Below, piece after piece: positions 41,637-49,412 of a stretch of DNA of 61,448 nt. Position numbers and translations under genes: made by a program. Within the stretch, counting starts at the first letter, position 1. Every line of letters starts with the position of its first letter. The DNA comes from Butyrivibrio sp. (GTDB taxonomy: Bacteria; Bacillota; Clostridia; Lachnospirales; Lachnospiraceae). The stretch covers positions 1-61,448 of the forward strand of contig NZ_SVFW01000021.1 of NCBI RefSeq assembly GCF_015056685.1. Direction: 5' to 3'. A model generated the notes under the pieces. It had not been told where the DNA came from. It saw only the letters and a list, made by a program, of their open reading frames with translations, and searched no databases.

Positions 41637-41746
41637 TGCGACAAAGTTGCGACAAAGTTGCGACTGTTATGAGATTTGAGTGAGATTGGTTTGCGACTTT
41701 ATTGCGACAACAATTAGATTCAATTTAGACTGCACTGCGACTAAAA
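41637..41746 (+). repeat. Array of ten 11-bp iterons
   Basis: TGCGAC starts at 41637, 41648, 41659, 41692, 41703 and 41736. The positions between, in the same 11-bp phase, hold degenerate copies: TGAGAT at 41670 and 41681, TTAGAT at 41714 and TTAGAC at 41725. Ten consecutive units therefore share one phase and orientation. Two units are identical over all 11 bp (TGCGACAAAGT). Such arrays bind a protein cooperatively along one helix face. Options are a regulator of the integration genes, a partition site or an integrase arm region. Confidence 0.75.
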
Positions 41747-41804
41747 CTGCGTGTTTATGTGCTAATATGCTCACTGTTGAAAATTGAACAAGGAGGAAAA
41801 AGAA

Positions 41805-41846
41805 TTGTTGGAAATGATTTATGATCTTGATTTTGCTCTTCCATAA
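41805..41846 (+). CDS. Possible 13-residue leader peptide
   Basis: AAGGAGG (41790-41796) lies 8 nt before TTG 41805, which opens a 13-codon frame ending at TAA 41844-41846. A near-perfect ribosome binding site before so short an ORF suggests a leader peptide controlling the XRE gene at 41899. It could also be a chance site. Confidence 0.35.
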   Translation: MLEMIYDLDFALP

Positions 41847-41898
41847 TATGTGTTCTTTCTATTATTAATGACACTTTACTTTTGGGAAGGAATTTATC

Positions 41899-42123
41899 AT
41901 GGAAAATCTTTATGGAAGAACAATCGGAGAAAGGATACGGCTGCTAAGGGAAAGCGCCGGAATCCGTCAGGAGGATCTGGCCAGAGACTTTAAACTTGCT
42001 AACGCTGGAGTGGTTTCATTTTATGAGAATGATAGAAGACCGCTTCCAACAGATATAGTTGTTGCATACTCAGATAAGTTTGCAGTATCTACAGACTGGA
42101 TCCTGAAGGGTGATGCATGTTAG
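41899..42123 (+). CDS. Small XRE-family regulator
   Basis: A 74-residue protein that is almost entirely a helix-turn-helix domain: GERIRLLRESAGIRQEDLAR, FKLANAGVVSFYENDRRPLP, ending STDWILKGD. GGGAAGG precedes the ATG. It follows the iteron array and precedes excisionase-like and integrase genes, so it probably controls excision, as comparable small repressors do in other ICEs. Confidence 0.85.
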   Translation: MENLYGRTIGERIRLLRESAGIRQEDLARDFKLANAGVVSFYENDRRPLPTDIVVAYSDKFAVSTDWILKGDAC

Positions 42124-42250
42124 CAGCATGTTTTCACACTATACAAATCTTATAAGTTTTATACAGATTGTAAAATGACCTTTGATACTGCAGGACTTAC
42201 AATTAATAATGTAGAAAAAAGTTCTGCGGTTTCAAAAGGGGGAAACAGTA

Positions 42251-42838
42251 ATGGGAGCAAGAATGAACGCAAGTATTCTCGATAACTATAGGAAAGCTAA
42301 TGATGAAAAAAGGATAAAAATAGTCCTTGATCATTATTCTAGTTTCATGCCATATGTAAATGCTTATGAAGCGGGGCTTATCAGAACTATAAAAGCAGAA
42401 CGGGAATATAACAGACGAGTTGCCCTTGGGGATCCTGGTGTGAGAGTCCAGACTTCTAACATTGGAAATCCTACATCCAGCGAAGGCGATGAGGACATGA
42501 TAGTTCGCCAGGCAGTCAGAGCTGGAGACTATATCACTGCACTTCGTGGTGCTGATAAGTTTGAAACACATAAGTGGGAGATTCTTTTGCTGAAGGACAT
42601 GAGAGAGATTTACGGGCTTGTAGAAGAGCAAATTGGTTCTCTGGGTGATGAAAAAGATGTATTCAAAAGATACCTCAAACGTGAGTTCAAACTTGCTGCC
42701 ATTGCTGGTACTGAGGGGGTCACTTCTGAGGCAATGAAGAAGAGATTTGGAACCTTAAGGAAAGACGTGGTAGATAACTCTCTTAAGTGGCTTAAGGAGC
42801 AGAGACCTTACTCATATTTGGAACAAAAAGGAGCATAA
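42251..42838 (+). CDS. Conserved hypothetical protein of the integration module
   Basis: A 195-residue helical protein with AAAGGGGG before the ATG. The C-terminal third (TSEAMKKRFGTLRKDVVDNS) looks like a helix-turn-helix preceding a stop. The gene is followed 5 bp later by an excisionase-like gene, indicating an operon. It may be a transcription activator of the ArpU/sigma-like kind, but I cannot confirm this. Confidence 0.6.
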   Translation: MGARMNASILDNYRKANDEKRIKIVLDHYSSFMPYVNAYEAGLIRTIKAEREYNRRVALGDPGVRVQTSNIGNPTSSEGDEDMIVRQAVRAGDYITALRGADKFETHKWEILLLKDMREIYGLVEEQIGSLGDEKDVFKRYLKREFKLAAIAGTEGVTSEAMKKRFGTLRKDVVDNSLKWLKEQRPYSYLEQKGA

Positions 42839-42842
42839 GGAA

Positions 42843-43055
42843 ATGAGTAACCAGTTGGAGATGGTAAAGAAGACGCGTGGGAATACGAAACGTCTATATA
42901 CATATGAAGAGATATCACATCTTATTGCAGGGGATAAGAGAACAATAAGAAAGATGGCTGAAGCGTGTGGTGCATACCACTATATAAACAGGGCTACAGT
43001 GTATATTGATTATCCAATATTGGAAGAATTTATATTGTCACATAAGAATCGGTAA
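42843..43055 (+). CDS. Excisionase-like small DNA-binding protein
   Basis: A 70-residue protein with the winged-helix excisionase pattern RLYTYEEISHLIAGDKRTIR, KMAEACGAYHYINRATVYIDY. It is similar in spacing to the protein at 43202-43414 and to the two near 45.3-45.8 kb (DUF6462-like). Such proteins bend DNA with integrase and direct excision. It starts 5 bp after the previous gene, with CATAAGGAA as a weak ribosome binding site. Confidence 0.72.
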   Translation: MSNQLEMVKKTRGNTKRLYTYEEISHLIAGDKRTIRKMAEACGAYHYINRATVYIDYPILEEFILSHKNR

Positions 43056-43065
43056 CGTATGAATA

Positions 43066-43161
43066 AGACTTGGCAGATTCAGATTAGTTCTTGCTACAGC
43101 GCTCGAATAGAGTCATAATAATATTGTGCTGAAGTACTTTTCATGAATTACAGCCAAGTCT
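43066..43161. promoter_or_regulatory. Separated inverted repeat between excisionase-like genes
   Basis: AGACTTGGC (43066-43074) and GCCAAGTCT (43153-43161) are perfect complements 78 bp apart. The interval has no gene. They may be paired binding sites for the adjacent small DNA-binding proteins. Confidence 0.35.
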
Positions 43162-43201
43162 AATTTCATAAAACGTCTTTAACTTTGCAGAAAGGAATCA
43201 A

Positions 43202-43414
43202 ATGGGCAATGACATTGCTACAGTAAAAGAGACTAAAGCAAAGGCGACAAGACTGATGCGACTCAAAGAAGCTTCGGAGTATTTTAAGGTCGGCAGAGCA
43301 ACTATGAAAAAGTTGGCAGAAGCCTGCGGAGCTTATTATCCACATAGTAAGACGCTTGTTTTTGTGGATCCGGAACTTGTAGAGGAGTATTTACGAACCG
43401 CGAAAAAACGGTAG
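43202..43414 (+). CDS. Excisionase (DUF6462-like)
   Basis: A 70-residue protein (MRLKEASEYFKVGRATMKKL, AEACGAYYPHSKTLVFVDP) with the MerR-like fold of Tn916-type excisionases. AAAGGAA precedes the ATG, and the integrase gene begins 13 bp after its stop. This is the classical xis-int order, so it is the best candidate for the true Xis of ICE 1. Confidence 0.82.
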   Translation: MGNDIATVKETKAKATRLMRLKEASEYFKVGRATMKKLAEACGAYYPHSKTLVFVDPELVEEYLRTAKKR

Positions 43415-43427
43415 TTATGGAGGAAGA

Positions 43428-44669
43428 ATGGCAAATTCAAGAAAAGACTTGAAAGGTAACACCCTCTTCCGCGGAGAACATCAGAGAAAATCAGACAAGC
43501 GTTATATGTATATCTACACCGATCCTATTGGCAGGAAGAAATACATATATGCAGATAATCTGTTAGAACTTAGACGGAAAGAGGACAAATTAAAAAAGGA
43601 TCAGCTGGATGGACTTGATATCTATGCTGCAGGCCTTGCAACCATCAATTCTACATATGACAGATACATTTCAACAAGGATAGACCTGAAGGATTCGACA
43701 CAGAGCAACTACGAATATACTTACGAGCGATATGTCAGAGATGACTTCGGAAAAAAGAAACTTGTTGATGTAAAGTATTCCGATGTGTTGCAGTTCTACA
43801 CCTTTTTACATTCGGAAAGGCATCTTTCATTTTCTACTATTGAATCTGTAGATGGATTGTTGCATCCAACATTCGAGTTGGCTGTAAGAGATGATATAAT
43901 AAGAAAGAACCCGACCGAAGGAGCAAAGAGAGAACTTGCAAAGAGACTTCCCAAGACGGAAACGGAAAGGCAGGCACTTACTCCGGAGCAACAAAAAGCC
44001 TTTATGGAATATGTTGCTATGAGCCCGGTGTATTATCATTGGTGGCCACTTTTTACTGTACTTCTTGGAACAGGGATGCGAATTGGAGAATGCACTGGCC
44101 TTCGTTGGCAGGACATCGATCTGAAAGAGGGATGGATAGATGTTAATCATACACTGTCGTACTACCCTCAGAAGGGTTCACGCACATCACAGTTAAGGAT
44201 CTCAACACCTAAGACCAAAGCAGGCTGCAGAGTAATTCCTATGATGGATGTAGTAAAAGATGCATTCAAGTTTGAAAAGGAAAACCAGCTTGCAGGCACA
44301 GGCTACAATCAGACAGTAGTAGATGGTTATTCAGGATTCATTTTCCAAAACAGATATGGCTCAGTAATGAGCGCTGCCTCAGTGAACAAAGCAATAAAGA
44401 GAATTTACAATGACTACAATCACGAGGAAGAGCTTGATGCCATTAGGGAAGATAGGGATCCGATAATACTTCCGCATTTCACATGCCACTATCTGAGGCG
44501 TACCTTTGCAACCAGGCTCTGTGAGGTGGAAGATAATCCTAAAGTGATCCAGGCAGTGATGGGACACAAACAGATTTCTACTACATATGAAATCTATGCT
44601 GATTCGTCAGATCGGAGAAACAAAGAATCAATCAATAAGCTTGCAGCAAAGCTTAATGGCGTTTTCTAA
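43428..44669 (+). CDS. int: Tyrosine recombinase, ICE integrase
   Basis: A 413-residue integrase of the Tn916 type. An N-terminal arm-binding domain (RYMYIYTDPIGRKKYIYADN) is followed by a SAM-like core-binding domain (about 70-160) and the catalytic domain. The catalytic Arg is in LLGTGMRIGECTGLRW, the H-x-x-R in CHYLRRTF, and the Tyr in ISTTYEIYAD after MGHKQ. TGGAGGAAG precedes the ATG. It marks the right end of ICE 1; attachment sites are expected just downstream. Confidence 0.94.
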   Translation: MANSRKDLKGNTLFRGEHQRKSDKRYMYIYTDPIGRKKYIYADNLLELRRKEDKLKKDQLDGLDIYAAGLATINSTYDRYISTRIDLKDSTQSNYEYTYERYVRDDFGKKKLVDVKYSDVLQFYTFLHSERHLSFSTIESVDGLLHPTFELAVRDDIIRKNPTEGAKRELAKRLPKTETERQALTPEQQKAFMEYVAMSPVYYHWWPLFTVLLGTGMRIGECTGLRWQDIDLKEGWIDVNHTLSYYPQKGSRTSQLRISTPKTKAGCRVIPMMDVVKDAFKFEKENQLAGTGYNQTVVDGYSGFIFQNRYGSVMSAASVNKAIKRIYNDYNHEEELDAIREDRDPIILPHFTCHYLRRTFATRLCEVEDNPKVIQAVMGHKQISTTYEIYADSSDRRNKESINKLAAKLNGVF

Positions 44670-45130
44670 AATGGTACTCCGAAAAGAATTTTTCTGACAA
44701 ACCTAAATTGACAAAACAACATTTTGACAAACGAGCATTTTAGCCAGAGGAAAAGCGCGAAAAAGGTACAGATAGTATACGCAGAATTAAGGACGATATA
44801 TCGCGACTGATATAGCCTATGACAAACGGCTGACAAACTGTAGCAGATTTCAGCTGAGTTCAGAGGTGTTCAGACGCAAGGCTTGATTGGTACTCTTATG
44901 TATATCAATGCTCGTAAAGGTACTCAAATGATCACAAATGCTTATGCGGTCGGATTTTTCCCGACACTTAAGAGCACCAAGCAGTAAACCGCATAACCAC
45001 GCGGATTACAGACTATCACATCATTTTACTGCAACCCTACTGCAACAATTTGAATAGGCACGCAAGGGAATAAGCGGGCAAAAATTCGTTGCATCAATCT
45101 TAGATAATTCAATTACTGAACTCATTTTTA
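44670..45130 (+). other. Probable ICE 1/ICE 2 junction with short direct repeats
   Basis: This gene-free stretch has TGACAAA-type repeats at 44695, 44709, 44725, 44820 and 44831, GGTACTC at 44673, 44889 and 44919, GTTCAGA twice 10 bp apart near 44858, and ACTGCAAC at 45028 and 45039 (11 bp apart). Short repeats beside an integrase gene fit arm-type and core-type sites. The exact crossover site cannot be fixed because the other ends of both elements lie outside the window. Confidence 0.45.
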
Positions 45131-45169
45131 GAGTCATTCTTGAAAGAAATTTCGAGAATGGCTCTTTTT
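45131..45169 (+). terminator. Rho-independent terminator at the junction
   Basis: The arms run 45131-45164 with GAG-CATTCT-GAAA pairing to TTTC-AGAATG-CTC (three small mismatches), followed by T5. It insulates the two elements. Confidence 0.75.
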
Positions 45170-45242
45170 GTTTTTGTAACATGCATGCCTGACTCCGGTA
45201 ACAGGAATTCATCCCAAAAATAAAACATGAAAGGGGTCTCAT

Positions 45243-45515
45243 ATGGAGAACGAAAATGAAGAGTACCTGGAGCTTGAACGAAAGCAGGAAATACGTAATA
45301 AGGCCAGAATGTACCGCAGAAAATATATCAGATACAAGGAGGCTGAGTATATCTACGGCATTCAGCACAAGAAGCTCTTGGAGCTGGCTGACAGAGCCGG
45401 AGCACTCTACAGGATAGATGGATATGTGCTCATAAACGTAGAGATATTCGAGGCTTACCTTGAGAGATTCCATCAGCCACCCAAGATGACAAAGACGGGA
45501 GGCAGGAAGAAATGA
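45243..45515 (+). CDS. DUF6462/excisionase-like protein, ICE 2
   Basis: A 90-residue basic protein with an excisionase-like fold: YIRYKEAEYIYGIQHKKLLE, LADRAGALYRIDGYVLINV. AAAGGGG precedes the ATG. It overlaps the next gene by 4 nt. Together with that gene it begins the replication/partition operon of ICE 2. It may help regulate replication or partition rather than excision. Confidence 0.7.
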   Translation: MENENEEYLELERKQEIRNKARMYRRKYIRYKEAEYIYGIQHKKLLELADRAGALYRIDGYVLINVEIFEAYLERFHQPPKMTKTGGRKK

Positions 45516-45820
45516 GCGGATGCATCTGGAAATTCTCACAGTACCTTGATGATGAAGACATAATGTTCGCCCAAAGGTTCTTTGTTACTTACAAGATTGC
45601 AGGTGAGTACTACGAAATAGGCGAAAAGGCAATGATACGAATGGCTTGGGCTTCCGGTGCTGTGTACAAGATCGGGAAAAGAGTCCTGATAAGAAGAGAT
45701 ATTTTTGAAGAATATCTCCGGGAGCACCAAAGACAGGTAAACAAGCTCATCGAAGGCGATGAGGAGAAACTATTAAAAAGCTTTGAAGCAAAGGCAAAGG
45801 AGGAACATGAAAATGAGTAA
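45512..45820 (+). CDS. Second DUF6462-like protein, ICE 2
   Basis: A 102-residue protein related to the one before it: FVTYKIAGEYYEIGEKAMIR, MAWASGAVYKIGKRVLIRRD. A charged C-terminal helix follows. It overlaps both the upstream gene and parA by a few nucleotides, so its translation is coupled to them. The two proteins may form a heterodimeric DNA-binding unit (inference). Confidence 0.68.
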   Translation: MSGCIWKFSQYLDDEDIMFAQRFFVTYKIAGEYYEIGEKAMIRMAWASGAVYKIGKRVLIRRDIFEEYLREHQRQVNKLIEGDEEKLLKSFEAKAKEEHENE

Positions 45821-46595
45821 GGTTATTACAATCGCAAACCAAAAGGGAGGAGTCGCAAAGACGACATCGGCAGTGAATTTAGGAGCAGGTCTTGCTGCAA
45901 AGGGAAAGAAAGTTCTTTTACTGGATACGGATCCACAGGGTAGTCTTTCCATCTGCATGGGGCATCATGAACCGGACAAGCTGGATGTAACAATAGCAAC
46001 AGTAATTGAGAAGCTTGTTAATGAGGAGGATATTCCTGAGGGATATGCAATATTGAAGCATTCCGAGAATATCGACCTGATCCCATCAAACATTGGTCTT
46101 TCTGCAGCGGAGGTCTCACTTGTAAATGTCATGAGCAGAGAGCTTGTCCTGAAGGATTATGTGGATCAGATCAAGGAGCAATATGATTTCGTGATTATCG
46201 ACTGTATGCCATCACTCGGAATTATGACAGTAAATGCTCTTGCCTGTGCAGATACAGTGCTTATTCCGGTACAGAGTGCTTTTCTTCCGGTTAAAGGTCT
46301 TCAGGCGCTCATCAAGACCATCTATACAGTAAAGCGTAGGCTTAATTCAAAACTTGAAATAGAAGGCATTCTGCTGACGATGGTAGATAGCCGCACAAAT
46401 TATGCAAAAGATATTGTGGCTGAGGTAAATGAGGTATATGGAAAGAGCCTTCCGGTATTTCCTGTAGAGATACCTCTTTCAATCAGAGCAGCAGAAACAA
46501 GCGCGGTCAGCAAGAGCATTTTTGAACATGATCCCAAAGGCAAGGTTGCAGCAGCTTACTCAGCACTTACAGATATCGTGCTGAAGAATGCATAA
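45813..46595 (+). CDS. parA: ParA-family partition ATPase
   Basis: A 260-residue deviant Walker ATPase: VITIANQKGGVAKTT at about 4-18 with the signature Lys, DTDPQGSLS, and VIIDCMPSLG. ParA moves or positions DNA together with ParB. ATG 45813 gives 10 nt from AGGAGG; the ATG at 45807 is too close. It fits the intracellular maintenance module found at the left end of Tn1549-type ICEs. Confidence 0.92.
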   Translation: MSKVITIANQKGGVAKTTSAVNLGAGLAAKGKKVLLLDTDPQGSLSICMGHHEPDKLDVTIATVIEKLVNEEDIPEGYAILKHSENIDLIPSNIGLSAAEVSLVNVMSRELVLKDYVDQIKEQYDFVIIDCMPSLGIMTVNALACADTVLIPVQSAFLPVKGLQALIKTIYTVKRRLNSKLEIEGILLTMVDSRTNYAKDIVAEVNEVYGKSLPVFPVEIPLSIRAAETSAVSKSIFEHDPKGKVAAAYSALTDIVLKNA

Positions 46596-46608
46596 GGAGG
46601 ATGAGCAG

Positions 46609-47532
46609 ATGGCAGTTAAAAGAGAACAGATCAAATTCGAGTCAGTGGAGCAGCTTCTCGGAGCTCCAATAACAAGCGAAAATACTGTTGAGATTGAAAT
46701 CAACCACATCACTCCGTTCAAAGGTCATCCCTTCAAGGTTATAGATGACAGCCGCATGGAAGAGCTGGTAAAGAGCATTGCTGTAAATGGCGTCCTTACT
46801 CCTGTGATTGTAAGAGAAAGCACAGATCCCGGCAAATACGAGATGATCTCCGGTCACAGAAGGATGCATGCTGCCAAGCTTGCAGGACTTATTACGATAC
46901 CTGCAGTGATCAAGAAATACACTGACGATGAAGCCGTTATAGCCATGGTGGACGCTAACGTCCAGAGGGAAGAGATTCTTCCAAGTGAAAGAGCCTTCTC
47001 CTTAAAGATGAAGCTGGCAGCTATCAGCAGGCAGGGTGAGCGTACTGATTTAACTTGTGGCAATAATTGCCACAAGTTGGATGATGCAAGAAACAAGTCC
47101 AGAGCTATAGTTGGCAAGGACGCAGGAATGAGCGAGAGATCAGTTCAGAATTACATAAAACTGACAGAGCTTGTTCCAGATGTACTTAACCTCGTAGATC
47201 AGAAGAAAATCGGCGTGACTGTTGGAGTTGATATCGCCGGATTTGATAAAGAACTACAGGGCTGGATTTACGAGTATTACAGAGATAACAACTTTTTAAA
47301 GCCTGTTCAGATACAGGCACTGAAAGATACACCGAATATCGAGAATATCGCCCAGAGAACCATGATTCAGATAATGAATGATGCTCTCCCTGAGAACAAG
47401 GGCAAAACTGATGGCAAGGTCACTCTTTCAGAAAAGAAACTAAACAAATACTTTCCACCACATTTCAGCAGCAAACAGAGAGAAATGGTAATCGTTGGCC
47501 TGCTTGAAAAGTGGCACGAAGAACAAAAATAA
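46609..47532 (+). CDS. parB: ParB-family partition protein
   Basis: A 307-residue ParB/RepB-type DNA-binding protein with the N-terminal HRRMHAAKLAG motif (CTP/arginine-rich box GHRRMHA), the central helix-turn-helix (GKDAGMSERSVQNYIKLTEL) and a C-terminal dimer region. AAGGAGG lies 8 nt before ATG 46609. A perfect 12-bp inverted repeat is embedded in its coding sequence at 47052-47078 and encodes an odd TCGNNCHKL insertion. It is coupled to parA. Confidence 0.9.
   Translation: MAVKREQIKFESVEQLLGAPITSENTVEIEINHITPFKGHPFKVIDDSRMEELVKSIAVNGVLTPVIVRESTDPGKYEMISGHRRMHAAKLAGLITIPAVIKKYTDDEAVIAMVDANVQREEILPSERAFSLKMKLAAISRQGERTDLTCGNNCHKLDDARNKSRAIVGKDAGMSERSVQNYIKLTELVPDVLNLVDQKKIGVTVGVDIAGFDKELQGWIYEYYRDNNFLKPVQIQALKDTPNIENIAQRTMIQIMNDALPENKGKTDGKVTLSEKKLNKYFPPHFSSKQREMVIVGLLEKWHEEQK
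47052..47078. repeat. Perfect 12-bp inverted repeat inside parB
   Basis: AACTTGTGGCAA (47052-47063) and TTGCCACAAGTT (47067-47078) flank TAA. Perfect arms of this length inside a coding region are rare by chance. It is a candidate parS-like ParB site or an RNA hairpin. Confidence 0.6.
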
Positions 47533-47554
47533 AACATGTTGGGAGGAACATTCC

Positions 47555-48622
47555 GTGGGTAAAAAACTTGATTTAAACTACTTCTATGGTCAGGAGTCTG
47601 ACCAGTTCAACTTCATAAGGATTCCAAAGCCTCTTTTATATGATCCCATGTATAAAGAGGTAACTCTGGAGGAGGCTGTCACTTATTCCATGCTTCTCGA
47701 CAGAATGAGCCTGTCTATCAAGAACAACTGGTTTGATGAACTTGGCAGGGCATATGTATACTGCTCAATAGAAACTATAATGGAGTTTTCAAATCGAGGT
47801 AGAAACAAAGCCGGGGATATCTTAAAGCACCTTGATGAAATTGGTCTCATTGAAAAAGTCCTTATTCCTGGCAGAGGTCTCAAGATCTATGTCAAAAACT
47901 TCATCCCTAAGGATGCACCAAAATTTGCAAATCAAACTTTGTGTAAAACAGAGGAAGTATTATCTGGAATGGAAGAGGCTGCTGAAAACTACGATAATTA
48001 CGAAGAGGCTGTCCCAAATTCAAATGGGGGTGTTTATATTCTAAATGACCCTGCCCATGAAGTAAACAGCCCTGTTTGCGAAGTAACTGACACCCTTCCG
48101 CAGAATAAATCCGGGGTCGTTTATTTTTCAAACACAAATAAGAACAATATAAATAATAACATTCTTAGTAATACCAAATCTAATCAGACCATATCAATCA
48201 TTGACAACAGAACCAAGAAGGGATTGGAAGGGGATGAGACGGGATATGCAGAAGTCATTCGTGAGAATATTGATCTTGATTCTCTCAAAGAGCGCTTTCC
48301 CAGTGATGCAGACTTTATCCAGGGATTATATGATCTGATTCTTGAGACAGTCCTTACCAAGAACGATACCATCGTTGTTGCCAGCAATGAGTACTCTGCT
48401 AATTTTGTCAGAGGCAAGCTCCTTAAGCTCAACTACTATCACATCAAGTATGTGCTTAACTCTTGGAAGTCAAAAACTGATAAGCCAAGGAATATCAGAA
48501 AGTATCTGTTGGCAGCTCTGTTCAATGCACCTAGCACCATGGGAGCAAATATGCAGGTGGAAATAAATCATGACAGGGTAATGTTCGACGATGCAGATCT
48601 TGAGTGGGCTTGTGACAATTGA
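47555..48622 (+). CDS. RepA_N-type replication initiator
   Basis: A 355-residue protein beginning at GTG 47555 with GGGAGG 8 nt upstream. The N-terminal 110 residues (FIRIPKPLLYDPMYKEVTLE, EAVTYSMLLDRMSLSIKNNWFD, FSNRGRNKAGDILKHLDEIG) match the winged-helix RepA_N initiator domain of Gram-positive plasmids and ICEs. A variable linker and a conserved C-terminal DnaD-like segment follow. It probably starts replication of the circular ICE form. The frame extends upstream but the GTG site is best supported. Confidence 0.85.
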   Translation: MGKKLDLNYFYGQESDQFNFIRIPKPLLYDPMYKEVTLEEAVTYSMLLDRMSLSIKNNWFDELGRAYVYCSIETIMEFSNRGRNKAGDILKHLDEIGLIEKVLIPGRGLKIYVKNFIPKDAPKFANQTLCKTEEVLSGMEEAAENYDNYEEAVPNSNGGVYILNDPAHEVNSPVCEVTDTLPQNKSGVVYFSNTNKNNINNNILSNTKSNQTISIIDNRTKKGLEGDETGYAEVIRENIDLDSLKERFPSDADFIQGLYDLILETVLTKNDTIVVASNEYSANFVRGKLLKLNYYHIKYVLNSWKSKTDKPRNIRKYLLAALFNAPSTMGANMQVEINHDRVMFDDADLEWACDN

Positions 48623-48626
48623 AATG

Positions 48627-48686
48627 TTGACAAAGTACGCAATGCGTATATATAATTAAATTAGCAACAAAAAGCATTGCGTACTT
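48627..48686 (+). promoter_or_regulatory. Promoter with a perfect 13-bp inverted repeat
   Basis: TTGACA (48627-48632), an 18-nt spacer and TATAAT (48651-48656). AAGTACGCAATGC (48633-48645) lies in the spacer and its exact complement GCATTGCGTACTT (48674-48686) just before the ribosome binding site. The two half-sites flank the -10 box, a classic repressor arrangement. The downstream HTH gene is the likely binder. Confidence 0.85.
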
Positions 48687-48702
48687 GGATTGGAGGCGCA
48701 TT

Positions 48703-48978
48703 ATGAAAAACGATTATAAGCTCAACATTGAAGGGCTGGACTTGCTCATTGAATATGACAAAAAGGATGTTAAGAAGGACCAGGTTGATCGGATCCAGGC
48801 ATACGAGATCAAGGCTGTCCGGGAAAAGACAGGCATGAATCGCAAGGATTTTGCCAACTGGCTGGGCATTCCTTACAGAACAATCTCTGACTGGGAGCAT
48901 GGAGAGAGAAAGATGCCTGATTATGTTTTGAGACTCATAGCCTACAAGGTTAAGATGGAGTACGTTGAAAAGAGGTGA
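48703..48978 (+). CDS. HTH repressor-like protein of ICE 2
   Basis: A 91-residue protein with an XRE-like helix-turn-helix in the C-terminal half (KTGMNRKDFANWLGIPYRT, ISDWEHGERKMPDYVL). It is the short counterpart of the ICE 1 protein at 15752-16513, which carries the same domain. TTGGAGG precedes ATG 48703. The operator at 48627-48686 suggests strong autoregulation. It may control transfer or excision. Confidence 0.82.
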   Translation: MKNDYKLNIEGLDLLIEYDKKDVKKDQVDRIQAYEIKAVREKTGMNRKDFANWLGIPYRTISDWEHGERKMPDYVLRLIAYKVKMEYVEKR

Positions 48979-48983
48979 TCTGA

Positions 48984-49277
48984 ATGTTCGTACTGAAACT
49001 GTTGATGAAAGTATTATTGCTTCCGGTATATCTGTTTATAACGTTTATCACATTTATGGTGAACTTCGCATCAGTGATGGGATCCGTAATCGTGGGACTG
49101 TATTTCTTCCTCATGATTCTCCTGCTCCTATGGATGGGAGTTCATCATGACTGGCTCGGAGTTGGAATCGGACTTGGATTCAGCTTCATAGCATATCTTG
49201 GAAGCGTAGCTGCTCTGGCAGTGAACGGCCTTCTGCAATCGCTCTCTGATAAGATGGGAGCAGTGATTTTTTCTTAA
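48984..49277 (+). CDS. Small membrane protein (CD1845-like)
   Basis: A 97-residue protein with about three membrane helices (LLLPVYLFITFITFMVNFASV, VIVGLYFFLMILLLLWMGV, IGLGFSFIAYLGSVAALAV). GAGGTG precedes the ATG, and it starts 5 bp after the HTH stop. Similar small proteins accompany the HTH gene in other ICEs as I recall. Function unknown. A strong terminator follows. Confidence 0.7.
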   Translation: MFVLKLLMKVLLLPVYLFITFITFMVNFASVMGSVIVGLYFFLMILLLLWMGVHHDWLGVGIGLGFSFIAYLGSVAALAVNGLLQSLSDKMGAVIFS

Positions 49278-49291
49278 TAAGCCCACGGAAT

Positions 49292-49332
49292 GACTGCATG
49301 GTAGTGTAACAGCTACTGTGCAGTCTTTTTTT
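49292..49332 (+). terminator. Rho-independent terminator
   Basis: GACTGCA (49292-49298) and TGCAGTC (49319-49325) with an inner TAGT/ACTG region, then T7. It closes the HTH-membrane protein transcript. Confidence 0.88.
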
Positions 49333-49412
49333 ATTTCTGCAGAAAGTATATAGTAAAGAGAATCTTAGAGTATAATTATGATTGTGGTCATAAATGAAAG
49401 TGGGCAGTAATC

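Noticed and set aside
45021..45539. 172-residue open frame on the minus strand
   Set aside because: It runs antisense to the terminator and the excisionase-like gene at 45243, has a Cys/Leu-rich random-looking composition and no ribosome binding site.
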